Shown in pieces: positions 6,967 through 15,480 of a DNA stretch of 21,437 nt; position 1 is the first letter of the stretch; the number at the start of each line of letters is the position of its first letter. Made by a program: the position numbers and the translations under genes. The stretch lies in IMG/VR virus record IMGVR_UViG_3300044729_000401, positions 1-21,437 of that record; one strand, written 5' to 3'. Below the pieces are notes generated by a model. It was not told where the DNA came from and did no database searches. It worked only from the letters and a program-made list of their open reading frames with translations. The DNA is from a virus.

Positions 6967-8209
6967 GCAATACGCGGCTTTTACGCCCCCATCACCTTAC
7001 GAGCAGGAACGCCGTAAGGCAGAGCAAATGCGCCGTTACGCCGAACTACTGCAAGAACAGGCAGCGGCAGAGGACGAACCTTTCACTTACCAAGGGTTTC
7101 GTGCGATGCCCTCGCCCGCTGCTGCACTCGGTAAACTGTTAAAGGCGTACGGCTCTAAAAAGGCTGGCGAAAAGGCTGAAGAAGCCGAACAAAAAGCCCG
7201 CGAGGCTGATTTGCAGGGCTTTGAAACGCTACGCCGCGAACTTGGCCCGCAACAACAGGTTATGGAGCCAGATATGTTTGCTGATCCAATGCAAATGGGC
7301 AGCAAATACACGCCGCCTCAAATGCAGACGGTTATGCCGACAGAAAAAGAGCGAGAAGATCGCCTTATGACGGCAATGGCTTCCGGCTCCCCGACTGCAC
7401 AGCGTTACGCGCAACTAATGTTGGCGCGTGAACCAAAAACGCAAACAATGGAGTTTGGCGATCAACTGCTAAACGTGACCGATGGCGTAGCAACGCCTGT
7501 TACGATGGGCGGCAAGCCTGTAACGGCATCACCAAAACCAGCAGCAGGCAGTTCGTTAAGTAAATTGCTTGCAGAGCGTGATGCGCTGCCGCCAAACAGT
7601 CCGTTACGTCAGACATATGATGCGGCTATTTTGAAAGAAACAAGCAATGCCCCTTTAATTGGAAAACTTGACCTTGGTGAAAAAGGTAGCGCAATAGGGC
7701 AAGAGATATTCCTAAAAGACATCGGGGAAATGCGTCCAAGGGCTTACGCCGCTACAAATATTATCCGCGCCGTGAACAATTTGGATCGCTTGACGCAAAA
7801 AGGCACTTATACAGGGTCGCTTGCGCCAAACGCCGTGGGCGCTGGGCAGTTCTTAAATAGCATCGGTATCAAGATTGATCCAAAAACGCTGCAAAACACC
7901 GAAGCGTTTAGCGCACAGGTAAGCGATTTGGTTATGTCGGCGCAGGCGGCGCTTGGCGGCGCTCGCGGGTTTACCAAAGAAGAAACTGCAATTTTGATGC
8001 AGATGTTCCCGCAAATCATCAACAGCCCAGAGGCTCGCGTTACGATTGGCAACATCATTCGCAACAAGCAACTTGAAGTCATTGATGAGTATGATTCGCT
8101 GATTAACGACTATAAAGAAACTTACAAAGACTCAAGAATTCCGTACAAGCCTATTGATGACGAAGAAGTGCGTTATCAACGCTGGAAACGTAGCCAAGGG
8201 GGTCGCTAA
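6956..8209 (+). CDS. Putative internal virion / ejection protein
   Basis: The protein has 417 residues from ATG 6956. GAGGGGA at 6944-6950 is spaced five bases from this ATG, so it is preferred over a TTG one codon upstream. The N-terminal part is helical and highly charged (YEQERRKAEQMRRYAELLQEQAAAEDE, then KKAGEKAEEAEQKAREAD), with coiled-coil potential. The C-terminal half (from about IGQEIFLKDIGEMRPRAYAATN) is a helical domain, with AQAALGGARGFTKEETAILMQMFP and an acidic, Tyr-rich end. No enzyme signature or signal peptide is seen. It is joined to the next gene by TAATG. Large helical proteins in this position of podoviruses are often ejected with DNA, so the role given is inference from position and composition. 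Confidence 0.6.
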   Translation: MAIKQYAAFTPPSPYEQERRKAEQMRRYAELLQEQAAAEDEPFTYQGFRAMPSPAAALGKLLKAYGSKKAGEKAEEAEQKAREADLQGFETLRRELGPQQQVMEPDMFADPMQMGSKYTPPQMQTVMPTEKEREDRLMTAMASGSPTAQRYAQLMLAREPKTQTMEFGDQLLNVTDGVATPVTMGGKPVTASPKPAAGSSLSKLLAERDALPPNSPLRQTYDAAILKETSNAPLIGKLDLGEKGSAIGQEIFLKDIGEMRPRAYAATNIIRAVNNLDRLTQKGTYTGSLAPNAVGAGQFLNSIGIKIDPKTLQNTEAFSAQVSDLVMSAQAALGGARGFTKEETAILMQMFPQIINSPEARVTIGNIIRNKQLEVIDEYDSLINDYKETYKDSRIPYKPIDDEEVRYQRWKRSQGGR

Positions 8210-9846
8210 TGGACGACTTCACGCCAGAAGAAGTTGAACGCTTTAAAAAGCGTTTAATGGAAGAACAAGGCGCTGCTAACGCAAGCGCAATGACGCATAC
8301 GGTATCAACGCCCGTTTCTCGTCCGTCATCTACGCCGCAAGCGCGTATGTACGACCCTAGTACCGGCACTATCGGCGGCGAAGTAAATCCTTTGGTTCGC
8401 GCATTGATGGGCGTGGGCGCTGGTGTTGAGCGTGCCGTCTCAAGTGCTGGCGAATTGACTGGATTGGTATCGCCAGAGCGTTACCAGCAAATTAAAGAGC
8501 GCAACGAGCCGTTTACGCAAGGGCCAGCGGGGGCAACGGGCGAATTTGTTGGCGAAACAGCCGCAACATCGCTTATGGGCGGCCCCATCGGGCGCATGTT
8601 CCGCATGGGTGGCCCGATTATGCGCGGTGCTATTGAAGGCGGCGCAACCACTTACGCCACCGCCGAGCCAGAATCACGACGCACAGAGGGTGCATATGGC
8701 ACGTTGGCGTCAGCCGCATTACCTGCCGCTGGCAGGACAGCCCGCGCAGCCGTCAGCGGCATTGATATGTCACCTGCCGCACGCCGACTGACAAAAGAAG
8801 GCGTTGAGTTGACGCCGGGGCAAGTTGCGCCAAATGGTACTTGGGCAATGGTTGAAGAATCCATGATGCGGATTCCGCTTATTGGCCCCAAGGTTGCGGC
8901 AGCCCGTGAACGAGGGTGGCAACAAACCCAAGCATTGATTGGAAAAGAAGCGGCCCCACCGGGATATACGCCGCCTGCCCGCTCAGATGTGCGTGATACC
9001 TACAATGACCTAAAAGACGCTTATAACACCGCTTACGATCAATTTAAGGGTTATCCATTACAGCCTGTGTTAATGCGGGTGCAAGGTGGTAATGTCCCGT
9101 TGTCGCAAGCAATGGCGGTTCCGCGTCAATCGGCTGCTGATGCTAAATCGCGCCGTTATGTTCAGAATCTTATTGATAACGAGTTAAGCCGTGTCAAAGG
9201 GCGTCAACTTACTAGCGGCGATTTGTTAACAATCCGATCCAATATCCGCGCAAAACTGCGCGATATGTCAGGTAATCAAAATTTTCCTGATGCAGAATCG
9301 TTGTTAAAAAACGCTGAAACAAAAGCAACTGAAATATTGGAATCGCAGTTGCCGCCTGACGCCATGAAAGCGTTGCGTGCGGTAGATGCTAAATACGGCA
9401 ACTTTAAAGTTTTTGAAGATGCCATTGTTCGCTCTAAAGATCGTCCAGATGCATTTACGCCAGCGCAGTTTTCTACGGCTGTTAAAGAAAGCACGGGCAG
9501 CAAAGGGCAGTACGCTAGTGGTGGCGGTCGTATGCGCGACATTGCCGCTGAATCTGCTGATGTGTTTTCGCCCCGCACTCCCGTAACTGGCGCACAACAA
9601 CCAAGTCAACTTGTCGGTTATGCGGCTGCGATACCTGCATCATTGGTGTATGGCGACCGTGGCCGCAAATTGGGCAAAGTGTTGGCAGGTCAAACGGAAA
9701 TTCAACGTCAGATTCAAGATTTTGAGCGCCAATTCCGACGCAAGTTGTCGGCGCGGGAGCGTGAAGATTTGGCGCGGGTTCTACGCATGGGCGCATCACA
9801 GTACGCTGCACAAGAGCAGCCTTACTTTGCGACGACACAGGAGTAA
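8209..9846 (+). CDS. Putative DNA-ejection / internal virion protein with Gly-rich hydrophobic segment
   Basis: This 545-residue protein starts in a TAATG overlap with the previous gene. Residues about 106-151 (GPAGATGEFVGETAATSLMG onward) are Gly/Ala-rich with GxxxG-like spacing, as in proteins that enter membranes during genome delivery. Residues about 194-255 carry a motif set recurrent in phage internal or ejection proteins: LTKEGVELTPGQ, then EESMMRIPLIGPKVAAARERGW and QALIGKEAAPPG. The rest is helical (LTSGDLLTIRSNIRAKLRDM; the C-terminal basic helix IQRQIQDFERQFRRKLSARE). No catalytic lysozyme or protease motif is recognised. Together with the preceding gene it could form a pair of ejection proteins, which is an inference. 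Confidence 0.6.
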   Translation: MDDFTPEEVERFKKRLMEEQGAANASAMTHTVSTPVSRPSSTPQARMYDPSTGTIGGEVNPLVRALMGVGAGVERAVSSAGELTGLVSPERYQQIKERNEPFTQGPAGATGEFVGETAATSLMGGPIGRMFRMGGPIMRGAIEGGATTYATAEPESRRTEGAYGTLASAALPAAGRTARAAVSGIDMSPAARRLTKEGVELTPGQVAPNGTWAMVEESMMRIPLIGPKVAAARERGWQQTQALIGKEAAPPGYTPPARSDVRDTYNDLKDAYNTAYDQFKGYPLQPVLMRVQGGNVPLSQAMAVPRQSAADAKSRRYVQNLIDNELSRVKGRQLTSGDLLTIRSNIRAKLRDMSGNQNFPDAESLLKNAETKATEILESQLPPDAMKALRAVDAKYGNFKVFEDAIVRSKDRPDAFTPAQFSTAVKESTGSKGQYASGGGRMRDIAAESADVFSPRTPVTGAQQPSQLVGYAAAIPASLVYGDRGRKLGKVLAGQTEIQRQIQDFERQFRRKLSAREREDLARVLRMGASQYAAQEQPYFATTQE

Positions 9847-9852
9847 GCACAG

Positions 9853-12800
9853 ATGAGTTTTAACGGTTCCGGCACGTTCGTCATCAACTCGGCGGGTCAA
9901 CCCGTCGTCGCTAACACCGTCATTTCGGCCACGACGTTCAATGCGCTAACGTCTGACCTTGCTAACGGCTTGTCTACCTGTATCACCAAAGACGGGCAAA
10001 GCACGCCGACCGCCAACATCCCAATGGGCGGGTTCAAGATCACAAACCTTGCTACCGGCACGGCTGCCTCGGACGCGGCTACGGTCGCGCAGATTCAGAG
10101 CAACGGCGCTGCTCTTGTCACGGTAACGGGTACGGACACGCTGACGGGTACGCTGACGCCTGCATTGGTCGCCTACGTCACGGGCGCTGTGTACTACTTC
10201 GTCGCCCCCGCTACGAACACGGGTGCAGTCACGCTCAACATTGACACCCTCGGCGCTAAAGCCGTTACCCGAGATGGCACGACAGCCCTTGTGGCCGGTG
10301 ACATCGTGTCTGGCGAAATGGTCGCTGTTGTGTATGACGGCACGCGCTTCCAACTGATCAGCCCGGTTAACAGTTACACCAATCTCAACGTCTCCGGCAC
10401 GCTGACTGTAGCCGGTGCGACGACCCTTAACGGCAACCTGCAAGTCGGCAACGCGGCTGCGGATACGGTTAACTTTCAAGCAAGCGGCTGGACGCTGACC
10501 AACCCGGTTTCTATCACCGGAACGTGGGCTGACATCGGCACGATCACGACTGCCGACATTAACGGTGGAACCATTGACGGCACGACCATTGGCGGCGGCA
10601 CGGCTGCTGCGGGTACGTTTACGACCGTAGGCGCGACGACCGGCAACATCACGACCGTCAACGCAACGACGGTAGACAGCACCAACCTTGAAGTAACCAA
10701 CCTCAAGGCAAAGGACGGCACCGCCGCAGGCTCTATTGCCGACTCCACGGGCGTTGTGACGCTGAACAGCGTTGTAGCGACTACTGCCGACATCAACGGC
10801 GGCACGATTGACGCTACCACTATCGGTGGATCGTCACCTGCTGTGGGTAACTTTACGACCGTCTCGGCTGCCTCGGCGGTCTTTACGACGGCGACCATTA
10901 CCACGGTCAATACGACGACCCTTGACCTGACCAACCTTGAAGTCACCAACATCAAGGCTAAAGACGGCACGGCGTCCATGACGATTGACGACGCCACGGG
11001 CAAGGTCAACGTTACGACGGTTTCTGCCGCTTCTATGAACGCGGCAGTTGCAGCCATCACGACCGGATCGGTTACTAGCCTCACGGCTACGGCTGCCTCG
11101 GTTGCCAGCATGAACGCAGGCGTTGCGTTGCTGACGACTGCCACGGTCACAACGCTAAACGCCTCGGGCGCATCTATTGCCTCGGCCAACATCGGCAACC
11201 TTCAGTTTACGGCTGCCTCTATCGCCTCCATCAACGCGGGCGTGGCGGTTATCAACAACCTGACGGCTACAAGTGCGTCTATTGCCTCCGCTAACGTTGG
11301 TACAGCCGTTATTACGACCGGAACGCTGACTAACCTCACCGCAACCAGCGCCTCTGTAGCGTCGGCTAATGCGGGCGTGGCGCTAATCACCACAGGCACG
11401 GTGACAAGCCTGACGGCCACAGGGGCCAGCGTAGCGTCGGCTAACGTCGGCACGGCGGTTATTACAGGGCTGACGGTTACGGGCGCGTCCATCGCCTCGG
11501 TTAACGCAGGAACGGCTACGCTCTCAAGCAACCTCACGCTCAACGGCGGCACCGCCAACGGCGTGCTGTATCTGAACGGCAGCAAGGTGGCGACGAGTGG
11601 TAGTGCGCTGGTATTTGATGGCACTAACCTCGGTATCGGGGCTAGTTCGCCTTCGTATCCGCTGCAAGTACGTCGTGCTGGCGGGGCTGGCTCTGTTGGC
11701 ATAACTGTTGATGGCGTGACAGGAGTTGCAGACAGAACAACACAATATTTTGCGATTGGAGACTCAACTTCAGCCACGACGGGGCACGCTTTTTACACCA
11801 GAGCGGCAACTGCAACTGACGTTTTGAGATTGGCTATTACTACTGACGGCAACGTTGGCATCGGGACTAGTTCGCCTGCCGCAAAGTTGCACGTTTCTGG
11901 GCAAACCAGAATTGCGGATAGCAGCAGCGCATCTAACTATATTTTGATCGGGTCAGGTGCTAATGCGCCTCGTGGCGGTAATTCCGTCATGGCGCAGACT
12001 GGTTCCATGGTGATGGGAACAGAAGCCGCTTCCAACCTAATTTTTATTACAAACGCAGCAGAGGCTGGACGGTTTGACTCCTCCGGCAACCTCGGCATCG
12101 GCACGAGCAGTCCGACAAACTACGGCGCTACATATAAAACGCTTGCTGTAAACGGCTCATCAACGGGAATTGTTGATGTCATGCAGAACGGCACGGTCTA
12201 CGGCCAGTTGTCTACAGAGGCTAATGTTTACAAGGTTGAGGCAGTTGGTGCGTCAACTGTGCTTCGTCTTGTTACGAACGGTGCGACTCGCGCCACGCTA
12301 GACTCCTCCGGCAACCTCGGTCTGGGCGTCACGCCCCCGGCATGGGAAAGCGGCACCCAATCAATCAACATTGGCGCTGGTACTGCGCTTTGGAATCCCG
12401 GTAGCGGGACTGCTACACGACTTTTAACAAACGCTTACCGACCCGCATCAGGCAATTACACATACCGCAACAACGGCGGTGCGGGTATGTACGAGCAAAA
12501 CGGCGCAGAACATCGTTTCTTTACCGCAGCCACCGGCACCGCAGGCAACACCATCTCGTTCACGCAGGCGATGACGCTGAATGCGAGTGGGAATTTCGGC
12601 ATCGGGACGAGTTCGCCAGACGGCCCGCTCCAAGTGTCTTTTGCCGATGCTGAAACTTCGCAGTTTAACGCTGGTGCCGCTGTTGCGTACTTAACAAATA
12701 CAAACACAACCAACAACAACTGGGCGCAGATTTTTTGGACAGATTCAGATGGCGGTGCTGCTGCCGCTGCATTTGGCGCGCAATACACAGATCACACAAA

Positions 12801-13440
12801 CGATTATGCAGCATTGTCGTTCTCTACACGCGGGACTAGCGGACTTGGCGAACGCGTTCGCATCACGAGCGGGGGGTATTTCAAGGCGAGTAATGCTGGG
12901 ACGTATAACAACAGCACTGCGGCATATCATGAGATGCGAAGCAGTGATGCGAGCCAACCTGCACTTATAGTCAGCAACACAAACGGCTCTTACACCGCCT
13001 CTGTTGTAGAAGTGATTGGTCAGCCAACTGGCACGGGATTCAACTTTATTCGCGCATTAGATGGCGCTGGTAACGCTGTTAAATTTAACGTGCGTGGCGA
13101 TGGCAATGTCACCAATACCAACGGTTCATACGGCACTATTTCAGACGAGCGACTAAAGCAAGACATTGCAGATGCCCCGTCACAATGGGATGACATCAAG
13201 GCTGTGCGGTTCCGCAAGTACCGAATGAAGGATGACGTAGCGCGTGACGAAAGCGCTCCGTACCTGCTCGGTGTTGTTGCTCAAGAGTTAGAGCAAGTGT
13301 CGCCGGGACTTGTTGACGACGGCGAAGTAAAAACCGTCAAGTCATCTATTCTGCTGATGAAAGCCGCAGTTGCCCTGCAAGAAGCAATGGCGCGTATTGA
13401 ACAACTTGAGGCGAAAGTCGCCGCATTGGAGAGCAAATAA
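9853..13440 (+). CDS. Tail fibre with repeat shaft and C-terminal Peptidase_S74 chaperone
   Basis: The 1195-residue receptor-binding fibre candidate has these parts. The N-terminal attachment region (1-170) is typical of phage fibres (SGTFVINSAGQPVV, IPMGGFKITNLATGTAASDA). It is followed by a Thr/Asn/Gly-rich shaft (STNLEVTNLKAKDGT repeats), a block of 17-25-residue ASxASxNxG repeats (410-560), and a distal region with recurring G-N-x-G-I-G-x-S-S-P motifs (five copies, one of them the variant GNLGLGVTPP). The end is a full S74 domain: ISDERLKQDI (S1097 and K1102 form the expected Ser-Lys dyad), LGVVAQELEQVSP, then a coiled coil (MARIEQLEAKVAALE). AGGAG at 9839-9843 is nine bases upstream of the start. 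Family knowledge predicts trimer assembly followed by self-cleavage at Ser1097. The next gene overlaps as TAATG. Confidence 0.88.
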   Translation: MSFNGSGTFVINSAGQPVVANTVISATTFNALTSDLANGLSTCITKDGQSTPTANIPMGGFKITNLATGTAASDAATVAQIQSNGAALVTVTGTDTLTGTLTPALVAYVTGAVYYFVAPATNTGAVTLNIDTLGAKAVTRDGTTALVAGDIVSGEMVAVVYDGTRFQLISPVNSYTNLNVSGTLTVAGATTLNGNLQVGNAAADTVNFQASGWTLTNPVSITGTWADIGTITTADINGGTIDGTTIGGGTAAAGTFTTVGATTGNITTVNATTVDSTNLEVTNLKAKDGTAAGSIADSTGVVTLNSVVATTADINGGTIDATTIGGSSPAVGNFTTVSAASAVFTTATITTVNTTTLDLTNLEVTNIKAKDGTASMTIDDATGKVNVTTVSAASMNAAVAAITTGSVTSLTATAASVASMNAGVALLTTATVTTLNASGASIASANIGNLQFTAASIASINAGVAVINNLTATSASIASANVGTAVITTGTLTNLTATSASVASANAGVALITTGTVTSLTATGASVASANVGTAVITGLTVTGASIASVNAGTATLSSNLTLNGGTANGVLYLNGSKVATSGSALVFDGTNLGIGASSPSYPLQVRRAGGAGSVGITVDGVTGVADRTTQYFAIGDSTSATTGHAFYTRAATATDVLRLAITTDGNVGIGTSSPAAKLHVSGQTRIADSSSASNYILIGSGANAPRGGNSVMAQTGSMVMGTEAASNLIFITNAAEAGRFDSSGNLGIGTSSPTNYGATYKTLAVNGSSTGIVDVMQNGTVYGQLSTEANVYKVEAVGASTVLRLVTNGATRATLDSSGNLGLGVTPPAWESGTQSINIGAGTALWNPGSGTATRLLTNAYRPASGNYTYRNNGGAGMYEQNGAEHRFFTAATGTAGNTISFTQAMTLNASGNFGIGTSSPDGPLQVSFADAETSQFNAGAAVAYLTNTNTTNNNWAQIFWTDSDGGAAAAAFGAQYTDHTNDYAALSFSTRGTSGLGERVRITSGGYFKASNAGTYNNSTAAYHEMRSSDASQPALIVSNTNGSYTASVVEVIGQPTGTGFNFIRALDGAGNAVKFNVRGDGNVTNTNGSYGTISDERLKQDIADAPSQWDDIKAVRFRKYRMKDDVARDESAPYLLGVVAQELEQVSPGLVDDGEVKTVKSSILLMKAAVALQEAMARIEQLEAKVAALESK
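11080..11532 (+). repeat. ASxASxNxG shaft repeats in the tail fibre
   Basis: Residues 410-560 consist of seven imperfect units built on LTATxAS(V/I)ASxN(A/V)GxAxITT. Their lengths are about 25, 18, 17, 25, 25, 20 and 21 residues. The five-residue difference between 25 and 20 corresponds to a loss of the TGT(L/V)T-type turn. The pattern fits a trimeric beta-spiral or beta-helix shaft. Confidence 0.7.
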
Positions 13441-13766
13441 TGGCTACCGTAATTAACTGGAACATTTCGCAACTGGACTGCCTCCCGCAATCAGCGGAAG
13501 GTGCTGACTATGTTGTTACCGCCCATTGGCAATGCAACGGCGTAGACGGCGACTACAGCGGCAGCGTCTATAGCACCTGCTCGTTTGCCGTGGTGCAGGG
13601 CGAGGCTTTCACGCCGTATGACCAACTGACGCAGGATCAAGTCCTTGGCTGGGTCTGGGCGAACGGCGTGGATAAGGCGGCAACCGAGGCTGCGGTGGAG
13701 CAGCAGATTGCTAACCAAATCAACCCGCCCATCGTTTCACCGCCGCTCCCGTGGGTGACGCCGTGA
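13440..13766 (+). CDS. Small conserved phage protein after tail fibre (DUF7936-like)
   Basis: The 108-residue protein has ATVINWNISQLDCLP, then YVVTAHWQCNGVDGDYSGSVYSTCSF, QDQVLGWVWANGVDKAATEAAVEQQIANQINPP. This pattern recurs in many phages directly after a fibre or structural gene (DUF7936-type proteins). The first half is beta-stranded and the second is a helix that ends in a Pro-rich tail. The function is unknown. It starts in a TAATG overlap with the fibre stop, with GGAGAG upstream, and its stop overlaps the next gene by GTGA. It could be a small virion protein or a fibre-associated factor. Confidence 0.75.
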   Translation: MATVINWNISQLDCLPQSAEGADYVVTAHWQCNGVDGDYSGSVYSTCSFAVVQGEAFTPYDQLTQDQVLGWVWANGVDKAATEAAVEQQIANQINPPIVSPPLPWVTP

Positions 13767-13921
13767 ACGAGATTGATTTGAAAGTAACGCTGGAGGAGGC
13801 GGTAGGTATCGTCAACCTCCTTGGCAGCCTGCCTACCGCGCAGGGCGCACACCCGTTGTGGCTCAAACTAAAGGCGCAGGTAGAACCGTTAATTCCCAAG
13901 CCGGATGAAGTGCAGCAATGA
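13763..13921 (+). CDS. Small 52-residue phage protein, GTG start, upstream of lysis genes
   Basis: The frame runs from GTG 13763 to TGA 13919-13921 and encodes 52 residues (NEIDLKVTLEEAVGIVNLLG, then LPTAQGAHPLWLKLKAQVEPLI). Both ends overlap neighbours by four bases (GTGA at 13763-13766, ATGA at 13918-13921), which is strong evidence that it is translated by coupling. Short proteins with a LGxLPxxxxxxLxxKLxxQxxP pattern are common in this phage position. They have no known function. It is one helical unit with no membrane segment. Confidence 0.75.
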   Translation: MNEIDLKVTLEEAVGIVNLLGSLPTAQGAHPLWLKLKAQVEPLIPKPDEVQQ

Positions 13922-14112
13922 CCACGATCCAAGAACTAGAAGTCACCGTGACAAGCCACATTGACGTTTGTGCCGTACGTTATGAGGCTATCCACGCCCG
14001 ACTTAAACGCCTTGAACAACTTATGTTGAAGGTAGGCGGCGCAATCATTCTGATTCTGCTCGGTGCGCTTGGCAGCATGGCGTTGCTACTCCTCGAGGCT
14101 GTAAAACAATGA
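13918..14112 (+). CDS. Small single-TM membrane protein of the lysis cassette (XhlA/holin-like)
   Basis: The 64-residue protein has an amphipathic N-terminal helix (HARLKRLEQLMLKV) followed by one transmembrane segment at residues about 39-59 (VGGAIILILLGALGSMALLL). That layout resembles XhlA-type holin partners, which have a cytoplasmic helix and a C-terminal membrane anchor. It overlaps the previous and next genes by ATGA. A role in lysis or lysis timing is inferred from position. Homology to XhlA is only structural in style. Confidence 0.65.
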   Translation: MTTIQELEVTVTSHIDVCAVRYEAIHARLKRLEQLMLKVGGAIILILLGALGSMALLLLEAVKQ

Positions 14113-14522
14113 CCGAACCCACCGACATCCAACTGCTGAAAGTACAGATACAGGCTGAATTGCAGCGCCTAGAGGCTCACAGCAGCGCCAAGGATGTTGC
14201 GGGTAAGGCTATTGGCAAAGACGGCTTAAAATACATTACAGCCATAGTGGTGATCGGCGTGTTGTCTAGTCTTGCGTTAGATTCAGACAAAATTGCCGCT
14301 GTAATGGGCTTGCTCGGTGCCTCGCTGACTGCCCTAATCTCCATGCTTGCGAGCATCGCAGGCACGGTAGAAAAAGAAGAAAAGCCCGAGTTTGAAGTTA
14401 TCAAGGAACTAATCGCTAAATTGGATCGGCTTGATCGTAAAGAAATGCCAATGAGGGTGGACGTTGAAGGCGATCATGTCACCGTCACCAAAGGCGACGA
14501 CGTAGTGAGGGCAAGCAAATGA
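14109..14522 (+). CDS. Two-TM membrane protein, holin candidate
   Basis: The 137-residue protein has an N-terminal charged helix (IQLLKVQIQAELQRLEAH), two hydrophobic segments (about 41-57 YITAIVVIGVLSSLALD; 62-85 IAAVMGLLGASLTALISMLA) and a charged C-terminal domain (EKEEKPEFEVIKELIAKLDRLDRKE). The helical hairpin with a hydrophilic tail would suit a class II holin or an antiholin. It is coupled on both sides by ATGA overlaps, with GAGG ten bases before the start. It is one of three membrane genes in a row before the lysozyme, so which one is the pore former cannot be told from sequence. Confidence 0.65.
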   Translation: MTEPTDIQLLKVQIQAELQRLEAHSSAKDVAGKAIGKDGLKYITAIVVIGVLSSLALDSDKIAAVMGLLGASLTALISMLASIAGTVEKEEKPEFEVIKELIAKLDRLDRKEMPMRVDVEGDHVTVTKGDDVVRASK

Positions 14523-15004
14523 TGACAATGGTTAGCACGTTCCTATCGTTCCTTGCAGGTGGTTTGCCCAAGATCCTGCAAATTTTCCAAGACCGGCAAG
14601 ACAAGAAGCACGAACTTGCCCTCGTTGCTGCACAGAAAGAGCGTGAATTGGCCCTCGCAGAACGTGGGTTTGTCGCGCAGGCACGGGTTGAAGAAATCAA
14701 ATTGGAGCAAATCCAGACGCAGACGGCAGGCGAGGAACGCCAAGCCCTGTATCAGCACGATATGGAGATTGGCAAAGGCGCAAGTCAATGGATGATCAAC
14801 CTCCGTGCCTCGGTGCGTCCGGTTGTGACCTACATTTTTGTGTTGGAACTGGTCGCCATCAACATCGCAGGCGTTTGGTACGCCTACAACACGGGTGTGC
14901 CGTTTGCCGCTGCGATGGCCGAAGTGTTTTCTGACGACGAAATGTTGATTCTGTCGTCCATCATTGCTTTCTGGTTTGGTACGCAGGCTTTCGGCAAAAA
15001 GTGA
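14519..15004 (+). CDS. 3TM holin (GTA_holin_3TM-like)
   Basis: The 161-residue protein matches the style of the 'holin of 3TMs, for gene-transfer release' family. It has a hydrophobic N-terminus (5-22), a long charged helix (QDRQDKKHELALVAAQKERELALAERG), the family hallmark LRASVRPVVTYIFVLELVAIN (95-115) as the second membrane segment, and a C-terminal segment, MLILSSIIAFWFGTQAFGKK (142-161). The R-x-x-V-R-P-x-x-T-Y motif is the most diagnostic part. The holin would form the inner-membrane pore that lets the downstream lysozyme reach the wall. GAGGG sits seven bases before the first ATG, and the start overlaps the previous stop (ATGA). A second Met follows immediately. Confidence 0.78.
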   Translation: MMTMVSTFLSFLAGGLPKILQIFQDRQDKKHELALVAAQKERELALAERGFVAQARVEEIKLEQIQTQTAGEERQALYQHDMEIGKGASQWMINLRASVRPVVTYIFVLELVAINIAGVWYAYNTGVPFAAAMAEVFSDDEMLILSSIIAFWFGTQAFGKK

Positions 15005-15480
15005 AGGTTAGTCCTGCCGCAATCCGCATGATTAAGCATCATGAGGGCGTAAGGACGCGCCCTTATCGGTGTCCGGCTCTGCTATGGACGGTCGGGGTCG
15101 GCCACGTTATAGACCCTTCACACGCAGCGGTGAAATATGAAGAACGGCGCACTTTACCGATACCCGAGGGCTGGGATCGCAGCCTCTCTATGGGAGAGGT
15201 GGACGCTATCCTTGCTCAAGACCTTGGCCGGTTTGAGCGCGGCGTGGCCCGACTTTGCCCTTCTGCTGTTGATTATCAAGGGCAGTTTGATGCCCTCGTT
15301 TCCTTTTCTTTTAACGTGGGGCTAGGCAACCTCCAACGCTCGTCATTACGCATGAAACACAATCGTGGTGACTTTGAAGAAGCCGCCGACGAGTTTATGA
15401 AGTGGACAAAGGCCGGTGGCCGAGTGCTGCCCGGTCTTGTAAAGCGGCGTCAGGACGAACGTGCGCTGTATGTTGGCTGA
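15001..15480 (+). CDS. GH24 lysozyme endolysin (T4-type muramidase)
   Basis: The 159-residue endolysin cleaves the MurNAc-GlcNAc bond of peptidoglycan. Its catalytic layout is E15-x8-C24-x5-T30 (HHEGVRTRPYRCPALLWTVGVGH). This is the E-x8-D/C-x5-T signature of phage lysozymes, with Cys in the place of T4 Asp20, as in several other GH24 enzymes. The C-terminal lobe has FDALVSFSFNVGLGNLQRSSL and LPGLVKRRQDERALY, both standard for the family. There is no signal peptide or SAR segment, so export depends on the holin. The start is a GTG overlapping the holin stop as GTGA, with no clear Shine-Dalgarno, so translation is probably coupled. The TGA stop lies inside the 3' acceptor strand of the opposite-strand tRNA. 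Confidence 0.92.
   Translation: MKVSPAAIRMIKHHEGVRTRPYRCPALLWTVGVGHVIDPSHAAVKYEERRTLPIPEGWDRSLSMGEVDAILAQDLGRFERGVARLCPSAVDYQGQFDALVSFSFNVGLGNLQRSSLRMKHNRGDFEEAADEFMKWTKAGGRVLPGLVKRRQDERALYVG

Noticed and set aside
10476-11198. Minus-strand 240-residue frame opposite the tail fibre
   Set aside because: Its Val/Ala/Thr-rich low-complexity sequence mirrors the fibre repeats. It has no ribosome site or neighbouring minus-strand genes.
9853-13440. Diversity-generating retroelement target in the fibre
   Set aside because: No reverse transcriptase, template repeat or adenine-biased variable repeat was seen in the window.
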